From: Ixodes scapularis
Lineage: Eukaryota > Arthropoda > Arachnida > Ixodida > Ixodidae
Assembly: GCF_016920785.2 (NCBI RefSeq)
Contig: NW_024609837.1
Span: 46,440,745-46,504,744 of the forward strand
Length of the DNA: 64,000 nucleotides
Direction: 5' to 3'
The position numbers and the translations under genes are program-made. A model generated the notes under the pieces. The model was given only the letters and a program-made list of their open reading frames with translations. It did no database searches and was not told the DNA's origin. Within the stretch, counting starts at the first letter, position 1, and each line of letters starts with the position of its first letter. Shown piece after piece: positions 53,000-63,595 of this stretch.

Positions 53000-55230
53000 A
53001 GCTTAATAAACAGTAACCCAACGTTTCGAGACTAGTTCGGTGCCTTGTTCACGGCTGAGTGGCAAGAACAAAGATCTGATTCATGCAAAGAAGCTGGCTG
53101 CACTTCAGCCGGACAACTCAGCCTCCAGCCTCCGCGGAATCGACCCGAGGTTCGCGTGCAATCTTTCATCGAGATAGCTCTTCTATTCGGTCACATCGGT
53201 ACTAGCAAGAGACCGGGGTTCAACTTAACCGCTCGCAAGCTTACCCTCCCTGCTATTGTTCCGGTTGCCAAAGACGGACTTCATGGGTTGGATCCGGCTA
53301 CTCGCAAAAAAGCCCGGTTAAAAGCCATCGCATCATATCTCAGGCCGTTCAGCGGAAACCTCTTAAAATTTTGGCAGAGTAAAAGCAGGTCTTGCGTCGC
53401 CTCAATGAAATCAAAAACATCGGAGTGTTGTGGGCAGACAAAGGAGTCGCTACCGTCGACATAGAGAAGAATTACGACCAAGAGGTGCTAAAGCTCATGG
53501 GCAGCAGTGCCTACGCCCTTTCCAAGGCATCCTACAAGAAGTGGAAAAGAAACGCTCAACAAAAAACAATGGTAATCATCTTCAAGAAATACCCAGATTT
53601 CCGCAGCCTTTACATGAGGCTCATCTGCATAAATGGATTCATCCCGGCGTTGTACGGTCTCCTCAAGATGCACAAGACCGGTGTACCACCTCGCCCTATT
53701 GTGGACTTCACAACGTCACCTTTGCGCGCCATCTCCAACTACCTCCACAGGTTTCTCTCACCCCTCACCGGAAAGACTCCAACATACGTGCAGAACTCTA
53801 GTAACTTTATAGAACTTGTTTCCAAATTAGAGCTACGTGACGACGATAGTCTCGTCTCTTTTGACGTGGTGTCTTTGTTCACCAGCATCCCTGTGCCCTT
53901 AGCTGTATGTGTTGCAAGACGTGCGCTCGCGGCAGTCAACTCCCGGAGAGAACGTGCCTATCGGTAGACAAGATCTGCCGACTGCTAGAGTTCGGCCTGA
54001 ACCGCACGTACTTCTCATTTAGCAAAAAGCACTATAAAAATTTACAAAAAAACAGCCGTAAAGCTATGGGGGCAGCAACATCTGTGACACTGGAAAGCCT
54101 CACAATAAAAGCAATCGAACGCAAGGCTCTCGACTCTTTCGAGCCTAAACCCAGAACCTTCCTACGTTACGGGGACGACTGCTTCTGCGCCCTTAAAACC
54201 AGCGAGGTGGATCATCTTCAAGGGCTCTTGCACTCGGTGGATGCGACGACAGTTCATGGTAAACGCAAAGACAAAGGTTCCCTTCCGTTTCGGGCAATAT
54301 GCTTCTCTGTTTACAGGAAGCCAACCTGCACTGGCAGATACTTGGGGTTTGATTTCCACCATCCCCGGTCCCATAAAGCGTCAGTGGCCTTTGCGCTCTT
54401 CAGGCGCGCCCTTGCCACCTGCTCTACAATGGAGTGTCTCCAGGGTGAAATTAAGGTCGTAACATCGGATCCCCGGTAGAACGGCTACCCCCAACGGTTT
54501 ATTCGTTGAATTCTCGAAAATCAAGGCATCCACCCGTAGGGCGTAGCATTCCCCCCTCCGGTCGCGTCTGTACGCCTTGCATTAGCCGCACCAGCGAGGC
54601 CCTTTCCAGCATTATCGATCGCTATCACATAACCCGTGTCAACACTCGGTCATCACCTCTCCCTTCGAAAGATGGGCCCCCCAAAGGAAAGACCAAAGGC
54701 TTGGTTTATCGCCAGGCATCTAAAAATTGCCCGGCCTCATACGTTGGCGAAAGGAAGAACTTCGCAGAGAGGTATACGCGACATAGGTACAATGTCCGGA
54801 GGAAGGGGGGGGGGGGGGGGGGGGGGGCAAGCGTCCTCGCGGAACACTTAGAAGCAGCGGGCCACACAGTCGACTTCGAGAGCAGCTTCGTGCTGCCCCC
54901 GGAGTGGAATTGGCGAAAACTGCTTTTCGTTGAGTCTTGGTTCGTTCAGCGCTCGAGGGGAACCTGAATTGTCTTCGGACTCCCTGCCCAGCAGTTATGT
55001 CTCTAGACTGCGTGACGTTAGCAAAGCCCCATACATCCGTGTGTGCATTAAGGGCGCGAGTCCTTTTCGTCACTCACCCATGAACAAGGAACCGAACTGG
55101 TCTCGAGACGTCGGGCTAGTGTTTAATAATGTCTTGGAGTCATGTTTCTTTTAATGTATATTCCTAACCAGGCAGAGGGCTGCCGAACGTTGGACCTGAA
55201 GGGGCTGAAAACACAACATTGGTGTTGTGC
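53000..55230 (+). mobile_element. Penelope-like element, near full length but decayed
   Basis: The left border region has acccaacgtttcgagact and the right border gccgaacgttggacctgaag, typical of PLE flanking stems. Between them lie N-terminal, RT and GIY-YIG coding blocks in three different frames. It is on the plus strand, 2.6 kb downstream of the DUF4806 gene, and is not closely related to the other two PLEs, judging by the sequence of the RT and endonuclease blocks. Confidence 0.75.
53045..54967 (+). pseudogene. PLE reverse transcriptase and GIY-YIG endonuclease, three frameshifts
   Basis: Block 1 (53045-53464): N-terminal domain. Block 2 (53392-53967): RT fingers and palm start, with FIPALYGLLKMHKTGVPPRP, VDFTTSPLRAISNYLHRFL, PTYVQNSSNFI and SLVSFDVVSLFTSIPV (motif A Asp). 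Block 3 (53907-54479): LEFGLNRTYFSFSKKHY, AMGAATSVTLESLTIKAIER, the catalytic FLRYGDDCFCALK and FRAICFSVYRKPTCTGRYL. Block 4 (54506-54967): GIY-YIG with CPASYVGERKNFAERYTRHR, LAEHLEAAGHTVDFESSFVL. The motif reads YGDD where YVDD is usual in PLEs, and a 23-G run (54805-54827) interrupts block 4 after YNVRRK. Block junctions need +1 or -1 shifts, so the copy is inactive. Confidence 0.85.
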
Positions 55231-56499
55231 CTTGCAGCTATCTTTTTACAAATTGGGAAACACAATGTGCATGTAGGGCACCACACGGACTGGTATTCTT
55301 ACGTTTTGCTCTTGACATTTTTCGCCGCTTGGAGGTTAATATTATTGCGTGAACTTTTCACGAACATTAAAAACTAGGCAGGACGGAAAACCACCTTTCT
55401 TTAAACGCCCAACCTGACGATTAAAGTTGTTTCTCAGTGTACGCTGGCAGCTCTTAGTGATAGCGGCGTGTGGGCATGTGGAAACTGCTGAAAGTAAGGC
55501 GAACGTTTTTGAACGTGGATTGTACCTGCAGCACACATGATAATTAAAAAAAACAAAAAAAAAACAATGCGGGTTTAGCAACTGTTTACAATTATCCGTT
55601 GGAAATTTCCGTGTTAATTTTAGTGTGCCTGAGAGCCAAATAAGGAACTGAACTATTTTTTGTGACAGCAATGTCGATACCTTATCTCTGTACAATCCCC
55701 CGAAACAGCAAGGAAGTCGTCCGCATAACGGAAAACTTTCACCAAATTCAACCTGACCAAAGTTCGAGAAATGCTCTTGTCCATGGCAGAAATAAAAATG
55801 CCACAATACCGGTTCTACCAAAGGCCCAGCACAAATATTATCTTTTTCAACACAGAATTGTGCATTAAAACTGAGAGCCGTTGACAGGAAATAGCATTTC
55901 AGTAGCGAGAAAAAAAAATTATCACTTATTTCCCGTGGAATTCTGCAACCGAGACTCTCCTGTATCTTCTATCTTATTGTTGTAAAGAATCGTAATATTT
56001 TCAAAGTTCGGCTGTGCCACATGCATGCGCGAGCCGCATATTGAAGATTATGGGGAAAGGGAATAACAAAACTTCAAGAGAACTAAAAGAAATAGCCTAT
56101 CTTGAGCGTTGATGCGATAATGGTGTGGTTGTTTACTTTGGTGTGTTCTTTTCATTAAACCTTCAGTTGAAGTTCATCCCTCGTCTTGGGCATTCCTCCC
56201 TTTGGCCTTGTGTTTTTTTGTTTTTTTTTTTTGCTTGCTGCTATCAGCTGTGACGATGCTATGTCGGAGAAACCGGACGGTGCCTGGATGACCGGCTGCG
56301 AGAGCAAAACCTTTCTTTAACATCAACTGTCGGAGGTCACCTTTCGGTACATTGTAAGACCTGTAAAATCGGGTTCGAATGAAATGCGAACAGTGTCCGT
56401 ACACCGAGTCCACTAATGGCGCACCTTCCAAGCTAGGTTTGTGTTTGGCGACGTCTAAAAAGTGAAAGACATTTGCAATTCTTTGTAATTCCGAATTAG
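55231..56499. other. No gene recognised
   Basis: AT-rich, with poly-A and poly-T tracts near 55545 and 56215. The 159-residue minus-strand frame at 55342-55821 shows faint resemblance to RT palm borders, but no catalytic motif, so it is not called. Confidence 0.35.
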
Positions 56500-56500
56500 A

Positions 56501-57078
56501 GCGCAGCTCTTGAGGAAGAAGAGGGGATGGTGCGGAGGGGAGCTTGACGTGTGAAGTTACGTGACGTCACGAAGGTAAACATTTCCTGCTGAATTTGGCG
56601 GAAAATTTAGTGCAGAAATTATCCCGCCAAATGTAGCGGGAAAAATTTACCGCAGGATTGAAAGTTGGGCTAGTTTGTAGTACTTCATGAAAAATGGAAC
56701 TTCAGTTGCCAGCAAGCTCTTGTCTGTCGTACGTGTCTTCTTTTTTTTGCATCCTTGTTTTTCGCGCTTTCTATTTTACCTTAAAACTTTTACCCTCGTG
56801 ACGTCACGTCTGACGTCAGACGTGGCTTCACGTATGACGTCATGAGGGTAAAATTTCCCCGCTACATTCGGCGGGAAATCTTTCTGCTAAATTTAGCGGC
56901 GGCATTTTCCCGCCAAATTTAGCGGTAAAAAGTTTTGCTCTCGTGACGTCACACGTGACGTCACGTGTGACGTTATTATGGGAAACGTCCCATAATGCAA
57001 CGTGCGGTTACGCCGACGGCGATGGTGACGCAATTTAAGCCGGAAACGGGCGCCTAAGAGCTGCGCTCTGAAACATCC
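56501..57078. mobile_element. TIR element A, rich in TGACGTCA palindromes
   Basis: Ends: agagcgcagctcttgagga (left) and gcctaagagctgcgctct (right). The right end, read inward as agcgcagctcttaggcgcccgtttcc, is shared with element B at 60098. The interior carries six exact TGACGTCA palindromes (56562, 56799, 56811, 56835, 56944, 56956) and several tttcccgccaaat / atttggcggga words on both strands. No ORF. A non-autonomous DNA element of unknown superfamily. Confidence 0.65.
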
Positions 57079-59199
57079 GAATAGGGCGCTGCGACGTTGT
57101 GCCTCGTACTCCGATGTGTTTGAACCTCGCCAAGCACAACCCAAGCTTGGAAACTGCGCCAGTAATGGGCTCGAAGTTCCGTCACTATTTGCATTTAATT
57201 CGAACCTGACGGTACGTGGTCACCATCTTTAGAAAAATACCTCAATCATTGGGTGCTTCAAAGAAAAACAAACGCTCGAGGTGCTCGAAGTGTTCACCAT
57301 CTTGGGTTTGACCCGTCGCCGCGTTCGTCAGCCGTCGGTTCCTTTGAGAGAAAGAGAAGTTTCCTTTGCGGTTATTTGACTGTGGCTGAATTGTATTCCT
57401 TCTGGTGCCGGTGCCCGCTGTAATGAATGAATCTTGCTTCATCTTTCCTTTCTTCACCTTATATACCAGAGTTGTGAGTACGCCCCTGTGTGGGTTCTGC
57501 GTTCCTTCCTCTTTTGTCCTTGCCTCTTTGTGCGCGAGTATTCATCATGTTTAACGTATACCAACTCGCCCAGCTTGTTACTTTACTCAAGCTATTCATC
57601 ATGTTTACGAACTATGTTGTGTGCGCCAGCAAGACGACTGTTCAGTATGGTTCACATCAAGCAGCATAAGCTGTTGCGATGTAAACAGGGATAACTGAAT
57701 GTCGGTACATATACTGTAAATAAAGTGAGTTCGATTTACTGCCTCAAAGTTTTGAAAGTAATGATAGAGTAAATTCATTACTTTTGGAATGTAATTGTAT
57801 TGTAAGGTCATTACATTGAGTCTGCGTAATGTGTAATGTAATTTAATTACGTTTTAGAAGTTCTTAGAAAAGTAATTAGTAACGTAATTTAATTACTTTT
57901 TAAAAGTAATTTTGCCATTTCTGACAATAACATTCACATTCACATTCATCCTGGTGAACCAATATTGAGATCCTTTCGAAGTTCGACGGCGTTCAGAGTA
58001 GGTCAGCCGCGCGTTGCACTGTACTGTTGTGACGTTCAAAGCAAAGAGCCTGTGCGGATGCGAGGCTCGTATGACCGGAGACACATGATTCCGATGGCGG
58101 GGTATTCTACCACTCTTAACGTTTCCGTAAAAGTTGCGACAACAGAACGGAGAGAGGGAATAATGAGAAAACATGAGGTGGCGACTGCAGACATGTCGGT
58201 AGCCGATTGATCGGTTTACGACCGGTCCTGCGTCTGAAGAAAAGGATAGTGGGCCCTACGTTGACTGTCGAGTCCGCGATGATGAAAACCGCGCTTTGCG
58301 ACGTCGCAGTCAGATTTCAAAAGGATGCACGAAGCTGTCTATTTTCTTAGTTCTGCTCAAGTCTGCTTAGAAATTCAAAGCAAGCTTTCACTTCAAAGCA
58401 AGCTTTCACTTCAAAGCCAACGTACACTTTGCGCTTTCCATTTTTGGCCGCCTCCTCCTTTTTCATATCCTCTTAATTTTTTTTTTTTTTTTTACCTTGC
58501 CTCAACTTGGCTTTTTTCGTAGCTTAGGCGAGTGGAGCGCCAAGGGATTATCTTCCCCAAAGAAAACAAATGTTCGTCGGTACTTAAGCAGTCTTTGTTG
58601 CTATACGGTGTGCCCTATGATAACATTGGCTGTTTCGAGGGCACACGACGCACTAAGTTTAATATATTTGTGAATTTTTGTTTTTCACTAAAAAAAACGT
58701 CTTTGCTGTTTGAAAGAGTGTGGACGTACGTGTACGTCTTTGTTTTGATTCTTTCGGGTTTTAAGCGTTCATGATAACAACACGCTCGAATTAACTAGTA
58801 AAATAATCCTTCTCTTCGCATATAGAAAGTAGCACGGCTTGCGACACTTTTACTTTTTTGAGTATCCAGAACTGCACAGATGTGAACGAATACAAAAGTA
58901 TAAAGGGCGAACCTGAGGCTAAATTGTCATTTACAGTAGCAGGGCTTTGAAGTATCGCAATAGTAGCATAGAGATACTTTCGTGTGTCTCTATATGTATA
59001 TCGAGATACTTTTCAAAAATATAATTGTATATGAGTAATGAAACACATTTACGATGTATCGGTATAATCTGCCAGGCTTGGGTATTTCGTTGTATATTAT
59101 GAGGGCGGGGGCGCTGCTGTCCGTCTTGTTTTAAAGCTCACAGGCTCGCTCGTCGTCAGCCCCTTTCTGTCATGCCCATAGAGTTATTAACAATAAACG
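57079..59199. other. No gene recognised; TAATTAC-rich tract at 57760-57915
   Basis: Words built on gtaatttaattac and aaaagtaatt dominate 57760-57915; gatactttt / gtatcgagatac words occur at 58950-59060. A 19-bp tandem duplication (tcaaagcaagctttcactt) lies at 58375-58412. No supported exon. Confidence 0.4.
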
Positions 59200-60095
59200 C
59201 TAGAGGCTCAGGTGGCGCTAGTGTGCTGTTGCATTTTTAAATAAACTACAACCAGTCTAAATATGACTTCCGGTAATGCATTGATATGGGAAAACGCCAA
59301 TGCGTTTTCTTTTCGCGCTCGATTATAAGATCAATTATTGCTTAGTTTTATGCCAGAACAAAAAGTTTGGAACGTTTTACAATCGGATGGACACACATAT
59401 GTGTCAGTGTGTTTTTCTTTAGAATTCTTGCGTCGAACACGGCGCTAAAATAGCCCAATACACATGTATAATACGTGTTCACGTTGCAGACTGCTCTTAT
59501 AAGGCACGTCTATACGCATATTCCTAATGTTATGAAGCGCACAGAGTGAATTAGCTTGACAAAACACCGAAAGGGTGCTAATATATGCCAAATCAAACCA
59601 TCAAAAGAGACGACAAGAACGAAGCATGGAGTTATCGAACGAAGGAAGGAACGGCTACCGGATTAGTAACAAGCTGTACATTAGTAACAAACTGCGTTTC
59701 GGTCTTCTGAAAGCTATTACAGCTTGAATAAACCCTACGCACTTTTGAATTGTCCTTTTTGCTTGAACTGATAGCTTGTACTGACATATTAGGCTGGACA
59801 ACATAGACTTGGGCTTCAATATTTGCTAAGTTAAACATCGCTCAGTAATAAAAAAAACAGTGACTAAAGAAATTGCACTTTTATTATGTGAATAAAGCTA
59901 CATTGTACCCGTTACAATGTAGGTACATTGTAGATACACTGGGCTGATTTCTATTATTCCCTAGCAAAGAGGAGAAAACCACGTGCGTCTTCCCGTGGGA
60001 ATACACAGGAAGACTGGAAAAGTAGACTGGTTGCTGTCTGCTTCAATTTGCAATCGGAAGACCCGTAGACCCAGCGCCACCTGAGCCCCTAGCAT
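59200..60095. mobile_element. Possible TIR element of about 0.9 kb
   Basis: cgctagaggctcaggtggcgct at 59199 is inverted as agcgccacctgagcccctagc at 60073-60093 (about 20 of 22 bases). The interior has no transposase. It abuts element B at 60098. Confidence 0.5.
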
Positions 60096-60097
60096 TT

Positions 60098-60856
60098 TAG
60101 AGCGCAGCTCTTAGGGGCCCGTTTCCAGCCTGAGCGGCGTCGGCGTCGCCGTTGGCGTCGCCGTCGGCGTCGCCGTCGCCGTCGGCGTCGGCGTAACCGC
60201 GCCCCTCCCTCTCCTCCTCCTTCCCCTCCTCCTCCCCTCCTCCTCCTCTTCCTCCCCTCATTGTGTAGTATGATCCGGGCGGGTCACGTGACCTCGGGGG
60301 GAGGGGGTCACATGACCCGTTTCCAGCCTGTGCGGCGTCGGCGTTGGCGTCGGCGTCGGCGTCGCCCCTCCCCCTCCTCCTCCTCCCCCTCCGCTCCTCC
60401 TCCTCCCCCCTCCTCCCCCGTCAAGGTCACGTGACCCCGGGGGGTGACTCCCCTCCCCCCGCCGAAGTCACGTGACATCCCGCCCAAGGTCATGTGATCC
60501 CGTCCCCTCGAGGTCACGTGACCCCCGGACCTCTGCCCTCCTCCTCCTCCCCCTCCTCCTCCTCCCCTCATTGTCTAGTATGGTTCGGGGGGGGGGGGAA
60601 GGGTCGCGTAAGAGCACAGCTCTTACGCGACCCTTTCCGGCTTGAGCGGCAAGGAGGAAAGCAGTACGAAGGTGGAGGAGGGGGGGAGGAGAGACGAGGA
60701 GGCGGAGGCGAGGGGAGGGGAGGAGCTTGAAGGACGAGGAGGTGGTAAAGGAGATAGAGGGGGAGCAGGAGGGGAGGAGGACTAGCAGGCATGATCACGA
60801 GGGAGGAGGAGGAATATACCCTCCACTCCTCCTCCTCAAGAGCTGCGCTCCAATTC
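60098..60856. mobile_element. TIR element B, rich in CACGTG palindromes and CCT/GGA repeats
   Basis: Ends: agagcgcagctcttaggggc (left) and ctcaagagctgcgctc (right), the same terminus as element A. The interior starts with a gtcggcgtcgccg repeat (60125-60200), then (cct)n pyrimidine tracts, six ggtcacgtgac-type palindromes (60285-60520, four exact CACGTG), another internal cgtaagagcacagctcttacg palindrome (about 60606-60626) and a purine-rich gagga tract. The open frames here are low-complexity artefacts. Confidence 0.65.
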
Positions 60857-61536
60857 GGCGTTACAGGAAGTTGTAAACGGCTTTCACTTTTTTTGTGATA
60901 ACTTTATGGTCCGGTCTCGGGTACTCGCGCGCCACTCTTCGCTGTCCGGCTTTCCTTTTCTTTCGCTTTAAACCCTTTTTTTCCAGGCTCGCTTTCGGCT
61001 ATCTTTTTCTTCTCTTTTCTTCTCCTTGACCGTGTCTTCTCCTCTTCATCATCGCCTCCACTATTTTTGTCCTCTCCCAATTCTTCCCCGGAATTTGGGA
61101 AACACAGGTGGCCGGATTGAGGTCACACGAGCGGTGTCTCGATCGTGTCTCATTTGAAATCCGGGCAATCCTCCTTTCCGGCGGCACTGGCGACCTTAAC
61201 ACAGGATTGGAGACGCATCTCAATACCGTGCGACAAGTTGAGAACGAATAATGACCAGAGCTAGGGGCCGTGCAGCCCGCTCTATTTGGACGACACGTGT
61301 CTTGTACCTTTAGAAGGCAAATGTTAATTCTTCTGCACTCTGGAAATGTAATCTCGGGTGTGAAAATATCAAAATCGAATTTCAAGCTACACCCGAAGGT
61401 GAGAGCCGCTTCTTCGACTTAGCTAAATTTTCTCTTTCTGCTTTATCAGTTGTTTGTGTGCACTTTGGAAAAACGAGAAGAGTATACAGCCGCACCAACA
61501 AACATTGACGACTTTGCACCATCAGCGTAAAAATGA
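60857..61536. other. No gene recognised
   Basis: The minus-strand frame 60999-61385 is basic and without motif. It probably contains the 3' part of the LINE that follows. Confidence 0.3.
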
Positions 61537-62842
61537 TTATAATCTTTTATTTTTCCTCCAATGGAAAGAATTTTTGCTGTAAAATTCAAGGTGAGACTCT
61601 TTGCTTCCTGAATTTTGTGAAGCACCAGTCACAAAAAATGGGTTTGACATTCCATGGGCAGTGTGGTATGAACTATCCAAGAGGTTATAATCATGAGTCA
61701 GATTGAGGGAGGAGCGAAGACTCTCGATACGGAGACTGAAAGGCCGCACAACACTTGGCTTATCGTTAAAGAGGCGAGAAAACCTAGAGTTTTGAATACA
61801 ACTATAAGTGAGGAAGCTGGAGCCCGACAAAATTGTTTAAGCATAGGTGAGGCTAAGCAGCTGTCGCCTTTTTTCAAGCGACCTTTCATGATAGTCAACA
61901 TACAAGCTAAGCACAGGGGAGGTTCGAAAAGCACCAGACGCCAAACGCAGCCCAAGGTGATGTACTGGAGCGAGCATTTTCAAAGCAGACGGTCTCGCAG
62001 GGGCGTAGACAATTGAGCCATAATCAAGGCGGGATCGAAGGAGAGAAGAATATAGACGAAGGAGACATTTTTATCCGAGCCCCACGACTTGTGCGAGAGA
62101 TCTTTGAGTTTGTTTGATGCCTGCGGAGTCTTTTGCTTGAGCTGTTTGAGATGCAAAACAAAAGTAAGTTTGCGGTCAAAAGTAACTCCTAGAAGTTTGT
62201 GCTCCATTTCGACAGCAATGCTGTTTCCATTTAAAAGAAGTGTAGGATCTAAACAGAGGCCACGCCTTAAAGAAAAAGGAACACAGACAGTTTTTTTCCG
62301 GAGAGAACCTCACACCATTCTCATCAGCCCACGTAGTCATTTTATTTATGGTCAGTTGTAGCTGCCGCTCACAGCTAGACATATTACATGACGCTACATA
62401 TATCTGAATATCATCGACATATAGCGAGTAAGATACTGAGGGGGGAATGACTTTACTAAAAGAGTTAATTTTTATTGCAAAGAGTGTGACGCTTAGGACT
62501 CCACCCTGAGGAACACAATTCTCTTGAACGAACCAGTCTGATAAAGTTGTTGCCAACCGAACTCGAAAAGGGCGTTTACACAAAAAGATATTTATGCACT
62601 GAAGCATTCTACCGCGCATTCCGTACATAGAAAGGTCGCGCAAGACGCCATACTTCCAAGTAGTATCATAGGCCTTGTCCAAATAAAAAAAAAAAAAAAC
62701 AAACAGATACACAATGCTGCCCCTTGACGAATGCCTCACGCACAACGATCTCCAGCCGCACTAACTGGTCTGTTGTAGAGCGTTCAGGCCGACAGCCGCA
62801 CTGATTGATATCCAAGATATTGCCGCGCGCCAAGTGGGCAGC

Positions 62843-62914
62843 GCGGCCGTAGCCTAACGGTTATCGCGTTCGCCTCCCACGCGAAGGGCCAGGGTTCGAT
62901 TCCTGGCCGTGGCT
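62843..62914 (+). tRNA. tRNA-Gly (CCC)-like sequence, probably SINE head or pseudogene
   Basis: The anticodon arm is perfect (TTCGC, loop CTCCCAC, GCGAA; anticodon CCC at 62876-62878). An A-box-like TAGCCTAACGG and a B box GGTTCGATTCC are present. The T arm pairs only with an eight-base loop (CCAGG, GTTCGATT, CCTGG), and the acceptor strands (GCGGCCG and CGTGGCT) pair poorly. Position inside an 819-bp insertion with a target duplication argues for a tRNA-derived mobile element. tRNA prediction programs may still report it. Confidence 0.5.
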
Positions 62915-63187
62915 ACGCATTTTTGTTGACACTGTAATGTGATGTTCGGGTGAATTCGAGAACCGTCTAGCAGATTCGAGATTAGAATGTTCTACGCGTC
63001 GAACCTTCTACGTCGAATGCTCCAGAAGCCAACGCGGGTACAAAAGCGGCTCCGCGTGGCAAGCCGGAGTCAGTTGCGCCCCAGCGTTGGACTCTGCTGT
63101 CACGCCGACTTCGACGCCCGCGACGCTCTGTTATTATCTTTCGTACCCTTTTATTTTTGGGCACAAGTTCGCCCCATTAAACGTTTA

Positions 63188-63595
63188 CACTCTAAAAAAA
63201 AGGGTATCACCTTACACCCTTTTGTCCCATATAATACACCCCAAAACTTCATTTCGACGTGCAGCGCACTATAGTCAAACAGACCGCACCAAATTTTACC
63301 AGGGGCTTTATAACGCTGCGGTATAACTTATTAAATTGCTAAAATACGTATCAAAGACCACAGAAAGAAAACACGGAGCTTTTGCAGTACGGCCAAGAAA
63401 ACTCCGATAATCTTTTTTGAAATCAATAATACGTACATCAGCTATCTTAATAAGTTGTACCACACGGTTATCAAGCCCCTCGTAAACTTTGGGGCCGCCT
63501 GTTCGACTATGGGGCGCTGTACGTCGAATTGAAGTTTTAGGGTGTATTATATGGGACAAGGGGTGTAATAATACACCTTTTTTTTTCTGAGAGTG
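63188..63595. mobile_element. TA-flanked MITE with about 160-bp TIRs
   Basis: The left end TA/CACTCTaaaaaaaagggt and right end acctttttttttctgAGAGTG/TA are inverse; arms continue through tcccatataatacacccc, aaaacttcaat/tcgacgt, gcgc-c-atagtc, accaggggcttta/tcaagcccct and gtataacttattaa / ttaataagttgtac. The centre (about 63340-63430) is unpaired. No ORF. TA duplication suggests Tc1/mariner-type mobilisation. Confidence 0.85.

Noticed and set aside
60308..60798. Gly-, Arg- or Pro-rich frames on both strands
   Set aside because: Low-complexity CCT/GGA repeats in element B.
62936..63187. Solo LTR inside the nested insertion
   Set aside because: TGT at the left and ACA at the right are present and there is a TATA/poly-A-like layout, but no flanking 4-6-bp duplication was found and the left boundary is ambiguous, so it is not called as an LTR.
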